DNA of 6,876 nucleotides from Candidatus Saccharimonadota bacterium (GTDB lineage: Bacteria; Patescibacteriota; Saccharimonadia; Saccharimonadales; EFPC-124), in NCBI GenBank assembly GCA_016880595.1, contig JAEHDC010000033.1:1-6876 (forward strand), given 5' to 3'. Numbering within the stretch: the first letter of the stretch is position 1; every line of letters starts with the position of its first letter. The notes below the pieces were generated by a model. It was not told the origin of the DNA. It made no database searches and saw only the letters and a program-made list of their open reading frames with translations. Shown in pieces: positions 3,830 to 6,876 of the stretch. A program made the translations under genes and the position numbers.

Positions 3830-6379
3830 ATGAAATTATCAAAATCCTACGAACCACAGGCTTATGAGCCGAAAATTTATCAACTTTGGGAGTCGGCAAA
3901 AGCCTTTTCTGCAACAAAAGGGAAGAATGCGAAGCAACATTTTAGTATTGCGTTACCGCCGCCAAACGCCAACGGGAACCTACACGCTGGACATGCCTTA
4001 ACGGTGGCAATTGAGGACGTTGCCGTACGTTATCACCGCCTGAAGGGGGAGCCGACTGTATTTTTGCCAGGCGCTGACCATGCCGGCTTTGAAACCTGGG
4101 TCGTTTTTGAACGACAGCTAGAGCGGGAAGGGAAGTCGCGCTTCGATTATCCACGCGAAAAACTATACAACATGGTCTGGGATTTTGTTGCTGCGCACCG
4201 AGGTAATATGGATGTTCAGCTACGTCAACTCGGCGCCAGCCTTGATTGGGACAACTTGACCTTCACGCTTGATGACAAAGTCATAGATACGGCGTACCAA
4301 ACATTTCAAAAGATGTGGGATGAGGGTCTAATTTACAGAGGTAAGCGGCTGGTCAACTATTGCACAAAGCATCAAACCGGCTTTGCAGATATTGAGGTTT
4401 TGTACGAAGATCGTACAACGCCACTTTACTACATGAAATATGGTCCATTTACTCTTGCGACAACTCGGCCAGAAACCAAGTTTGGTGACACCGGCGTGGC
4501 AGTTCATCCAGACGATGAGCGCTACAAGCAATTTATTGGCAAAGAATTGACAATTGAGGGCGTTAACGGTCCGTTCAAAGTTAAGGTTATTGCAGACGAG
4601 CTAGTTGATCCAAGCTTTGGCACAGGCGTGGTTAAGGTTACACCAGCCCACAGCTTTGACGACTTCGAGATGGGTGAGAGGCACGGCCTTCCGTCTATCA
4701 GTGTAATCGACCTTGACGGCAAGATGAATAACAAAGCCGGTCGTTTTGCAGGCATGACAGTTCTGGAGGCGCGCCAAGCCGTTGTTGAAGCTCTTGATAA
4801 GATAAATTTACTAGAAAAAATTGACACGCATTACAAAAACCGCGTTGGCGTTTGCTACAAATGCGGTACAGTTATTGAGCCGCTACTGCTTGACCAATGG
4901 TTCATCAACGTCAAACCTCTGGCAGAGCGCGCGGTCAAAGCTATTGAGGCAGGGGAGATTGAATTTTTCCCAACCAACAAAGGCAAAGTTTTAATTAACT
5001 ATCTTAAGAATCTTAAAGACTGGAACATTAGTCGTCAAACACCCTGGGGTATATCAATTCCAGCTTTTCAAAATCAAAAAAATCCAGCTGAATGGATTTT
5101 TAGCGATGTCAAAAACACTGACGAAATTGAAGTTAACGGTAAAATCTATACGCGAGATAAAGACACTTTTGACACTTGGTTTAGCTCTGGCCAGTGGCCG
5201 TACATTACAACAGATTATCTTCCTAACGGCGACTTAGCCAAATTTTATCCGCTCAGCGTTATGGAGACCGGCAGCGACTTACTATTTCCGTGGGTTTCTC
5301 GCATGATTATGCTGGGTCTCTACCGCACCGGAAGGGCGCCGTTTAAGCAGGTCTACATGCACGGTATGGTGCTGGATGAACATGGCCATAAAATGAGCAA
5401 AAGCAAAGGCAACGTGCTTAATCCACAAGAGATATTGAGTGAATTTGGTTCAGATGCCACGAGAATGGGTTTGCTTGCTAATCGCAGCGCTGGCGTCAAC
5501 CAAGCCTACCAGCCAGCCACTGTTATTGCAGCACGCAACTTTGCCAATAAAATCTGGAACATTGCCAGGTTTATTGAGAGCAAGCTTGGTGACGAATATA
5601 AAAACCGCACACCAAAACCACTGTCAATTGCTGACCACTGGGCTCTAAGCCGCATAAACTTTGCTTCCAAAAAGATTAGCGAGCTCCTAGAGGCGCATCG
5701 CTATGCAGAAGCATACGAAATTCTATACCACACCATCTGGGACGACGTAGCGGACTGGTACGTAGAATGTAGCAAATCAGAACTTAACACCTCTGTTTTG
5801 GCGTACACACTGCAAGCGATGTTAACTATTGCGCACCCGTTTGCGCCATTCGTCACCGAGACAATTTGGCAAACGCTTAAGTGGGAAGACGGCCTGCTGA
5901 TGCTAGGTTCTTGGCCAGAGCAGATTAAGACCGACAAAGCAAAAGTTAAAGAGTTTGAGGATGTTCAAGCGCTGGTCAGCGAAGCACGCTTTATTTCTGC
6001 TGAGCTTGGCGCTGGCAAACAAACGTTAATTTTTACAGATGACGTCACAATCTTAGAGCACCAAGAATTTATTAAACATCTGGCTCAATTAAAGGGCGTA
6101 AAACAAATGAAGCAGGGGAGTGGTCTTCGCCTAGCTGCGGCAAAGCACGAGGCCTGGCTAGAGATCAGCCCCGACGAACTCCGTAAGCATCAAGAAAAAC
6201 TTCAGGAAAGACTTCAAAACTGCCTAAACAATATTAGGCAGCTAGAAGCGCGCCTGGCAAACAAAAGCTATGTAAATAACGCTCCGGAATCTGTTGTATC
6301 GCAAACCAAGCAGCAGCTTGGCGAGCAAAAAACAATTCAAGCTCGCCTGGAGCGCGAACTTGAAACTAGCAAAGCTTAA
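3830..6379 (+). CDS. valS: Valyl-tRNA synthetase
   Basis: ValS is the cytoplasmic class I enzyme that charges tRNA-Val using ATP and hydrolyses mischarged Thr. The 849-residue protein is complete. The HIGH-type motif is PPPNANGNLHAGHAL (43-57). The editing (CP1) domain lies at about 190-335, with TTRPET (211-216) and GTGVVKVTPAHSFDDFE (264-280). SRQTPWGISIP is at 401-411, DTFDTWFSSGQWP at 445-457, KMSKS at 521-525, and the helical anticodon-binding domain at about 600-715. A C-terminal coiled-coil arm spans about 785-849 (LEARLANKSYVNNAPESVV), which is specific to ValS among its relatives. GADHAGFETWVVFE and LRQLGASLDW follow the CPR-like subtype rather than the E. coli one. C178/H181 and C342/C345 could form one zinc site, and a second Cys cluster is not seen. 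The family usually reads WCISRQ where this has WNISRQ. The next gene converges 3 bp after the stop. Confidence 0.97.
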   Translation: MKLSKSYEPQAYEPKIYQLWESAKAFSATKGKNAKQHFSIALPPPNANGNLHAGHALTVAIEDVAVRYHRLKGEPTVFLPGADHAGFETWVVFERQLEREGKSRFDYPREKLYNMVWDFVAAHRGNMDVQLRQLGASLDWDNLTFTLDDKVIDTAYQTFQKMWDEGLIYRGKRLVNYCTKHQTGFADIEVLYEDRTTPLYYMKYGPFTLATTRPETKFGDTGVAVHPDDERYKQFIGKELTIEGVNGPFKVKVIADELVDPSFGTGVVKVTPAHSFDDFEMGERHGLPSISVIDLDGKMNNKAGRFAGMTVLEARQAVVEALDKINLLEKIDTHYKNRVGVCYKCGTVIEPLLLDQWFINVKPLAERAVKAIEAGEIEFFPTNKGKVLINYLKNLKDWNISRQTPWGISIPAFQNQKNPAEWIFSDVKNTDEIEVNGKIYTRDKDTFDTWFSSGQWPYITTDYLPNGDLAKFYPLSVMETGSDLLFPWVSRMIMLGLYRTGRAPFKQVYMHGMVLDEHGHKMSKSKGNVLNPQEILSEFGSDATRMGLLANRSAGVNQAYQPATVIAARNFANKIWNIARFIESKLGDEYKNRTPKPLSIADHWALSRINFASKKISELLEAHRYAEAYEILYHTIWDDVADWYVECSKSELNTSVLAYTLQAMLTIAHPFAPFVTETIWQTLKWEDGLLMLGSWPEQIKTDKAKVKEFEDVQALVSEARFISAELGAGKQTLIFTDDVTILEHQEFIKHLAQLKGVKQMKQGSGLRLAAAKHEAWLEISPDELRKHQEKLQERLQNCLNNIRQLEARLANKSYVNNAPESVVSQTKQQLGEQKTIQARLERELETSKA

Positions 6380-6382
6380 AAA

Positions 6383-6727
6383 TTAAGAGTAGCGATACAT
6401 CGCCGCATACCACCAGTGCTTCATGCGGTTTGCAACGCGGTCGCGCAAAGCGTCCTTCTTTTGAGAATGCAACAGCCGCAAAGAACGCGTATCAACCTGG
6501 TGGTCATTTGCCAAGTTCTGAATTTTTACAGAGGTGTCACCGTGGTGGTGCAGCTCAGCACTAACCTTAACAAAATGCGTGCCTTGGCCATCTGTTGTTT
6601 TATAGAGACCATAGTCAAAATTGCCCAAAGAAGCCGTGACGTCTTTGGCGTGCAGGCTGCAAAGTACTACCGCAGAGGCGATAAAGAGACAGGCAACAGT
6701 GATGGTAATTTTTTTTGCAACACGCAT
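6383..6727 (-). CDS. Small exported protein, function unknown
   Basis: From the ATG at 6727 the product has 114 residues. It opens with a signal-peptide-like N-terminus: MRVAKK, a hydrophobic stretch at about 7-24, and SLHA-KD as a possible cleavage site after residue 27. The cysteine at 23 is preceded by V-V-L and does not form a proper lipobox. The mature part of about 87 residues has a histidine cluster (ELHHHGD) and a basic, aromatic C-terminus (RMKHWWYAAMYRYS). I recognise no family; metal binding by the histidines is only a guess. An in-frame GTG at 6769 would add 14 residues but lies next to and upstream of the -10 box, so the mRNA would not include it. No Shine-Dalgarno is visible before 6727, only an A-rich leader. 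The gene ends 3 bp from the valS stop on the opposite strand. Confidence 0.75.
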   Translation of the reverse strand: MRVAKKITITVACLFIASAVVLCSLHAKDVTASLGNFDYGLYKTTDGQGTHFVKVSAELHHHGDTSVKIQNLANDHQVDTRSLRLLHSQKKDALRDRVANRMKHWWYAAMYRYS

Positions 6728-6759
6728 TTTTGTTTTTATTTTTAAGCTTGTTAATTTAA

Positions 6760-6788
6760 ACATTAGCACTAAAAAGCGGTTATGTCAA
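6760..6788 (-). promoter_or_regulatory. Strong promoter of the small exported protein
   Basis: On the minus strand a consensus TTGACA (6788-6783) is separated by exactly 17 bp from TAATGT (6765-6760), and TGC directly before the -10 makes it an extended element. Transcription should start near 6753, giving an A/T-rich leader of about 26 nt before the ATG at 6727. The box position decides the start codon. Confidence 0.65.
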
Positions 6789-6876
6789 CCATGCTGTCCC
6801 AATCACAAATTAGCCCCATCTAATACCCAGTAGTTATTGCCTTATACCAGTTCGTTAAGCAGTTTGCCCTGGCACC
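6789..6876. other. Window end without a supportable gene
   Basis: All three leftward frames entering from the right edge stop within 60 bases. One reads 18 codons to a TAG at 6820-6822, one ends at 6842-6844, and one is shorter still. One of these could be the C-terminus of a gene to the right, but none carries a recognisable motif. A weak five-bp hairpin (ATTAG/CTAAT, 6809-6824) lies here without a T run. Confidence 0.4.

Noticed and set aside
3830..6379. UGA-recoded (Gracilibacteria-type) genetic code
   Set aside because: The 849-codon valS and 350-codon tsaD frames have no internal TGA, whereas a recoded genome would use it for glycine.
6392..6403. GCGA-TACA-TCGC hairpin just after valS as a terminator
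   Set aside because: The stem has only four to five bases, there is no T run, and it lies inside the coding part of the convergent gene.
6727..6769. GTG at 6769 as the start of the exported protein
   Set aside because: It lies just upstream of the -10 box of a strong promoter, and starting there would put charged, polar residues before the signal peptide.
6809..6876. Partial gene entering from the right edge
   Set aside because: All leftward frames stop within 60 bases and none shows a recognisable C-terminal motif. The rightward frame from 6824 has no usual start codon.

Overview
The window looks like a piece of a small-genome bacterium of the Patescibacteria/CPR type, most plausibly Candidatus Saccharibacteria. 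This is an inference. It rests on the valyl-tRNA synthetase subtype, on two genes whose -10 boxes sit 6-7 nt before the ATG (leaderless transcription), on small single-pass membrane proteins without recognisable relatives, and on a GGD-x-G-x-WG-x-x-LND surface-protein N-terminus that I associate with this group. The long valS and tsaD frames contain no internal TGA, so the standard bacterial code applies rather than the UGA=Gly code of Gracilibacteria/SR1.

Left part (1-940): positions 1-123 are the last 40 codons of a DDE integrase-core transposase, and the insertion sequence appears to end near 125. It interrupts a leftward gene that starts at 682. That gene encodes a tail-fibre/adhesin-like protein with the N-terminus of a pectate-lyase-type beta-helix domain. 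Its start keeps a strong ribosome binding site and a TATAAT box. A bidirectional terminator hairpin (about 844-869) separates it from the next leftward gene.

Middle part (941-3609): a leftward gene encodes a membrane-anchored 211-residue protein with a PsbP-like extracellular domain. Divergent from it are two rightward housekeeping genes: an NT5C-type 5'(3')-deoxyribonucleotidase (1656-2195) and tsaD (true start 2238), which makes the tRNA t6A37 modification. A small leftward single-span membrane protein (3271-3609) overlaps the 3' end of tsaD by 20 bp.

Right part (3610-6876): a 220-bp divergent promoter region precedes valS (3830-6379), a complete valyl-tRNA synthetase. A small exported leftward protein (start 6727) converges on valS with a 3-bp gap and has a TTGACA extended -10 promoter. 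The last ~90 bases hold no gene I can support.

The core genes share a translation and nucleotide-salvage theme (tRNA modification, tRNA charging, deoxynucleotide pool). They are interleaved on the opposite strand with small envelope proteins of unknown role. I see no defence system, CRISPR array or RNA gene. The most notable points are the IS-disrupted surface protein, the leaderless promoters, a Gly-to-Leu change in the conserved SGGH loop of TsaD, and a reduced zinc-ligand set in ValS.
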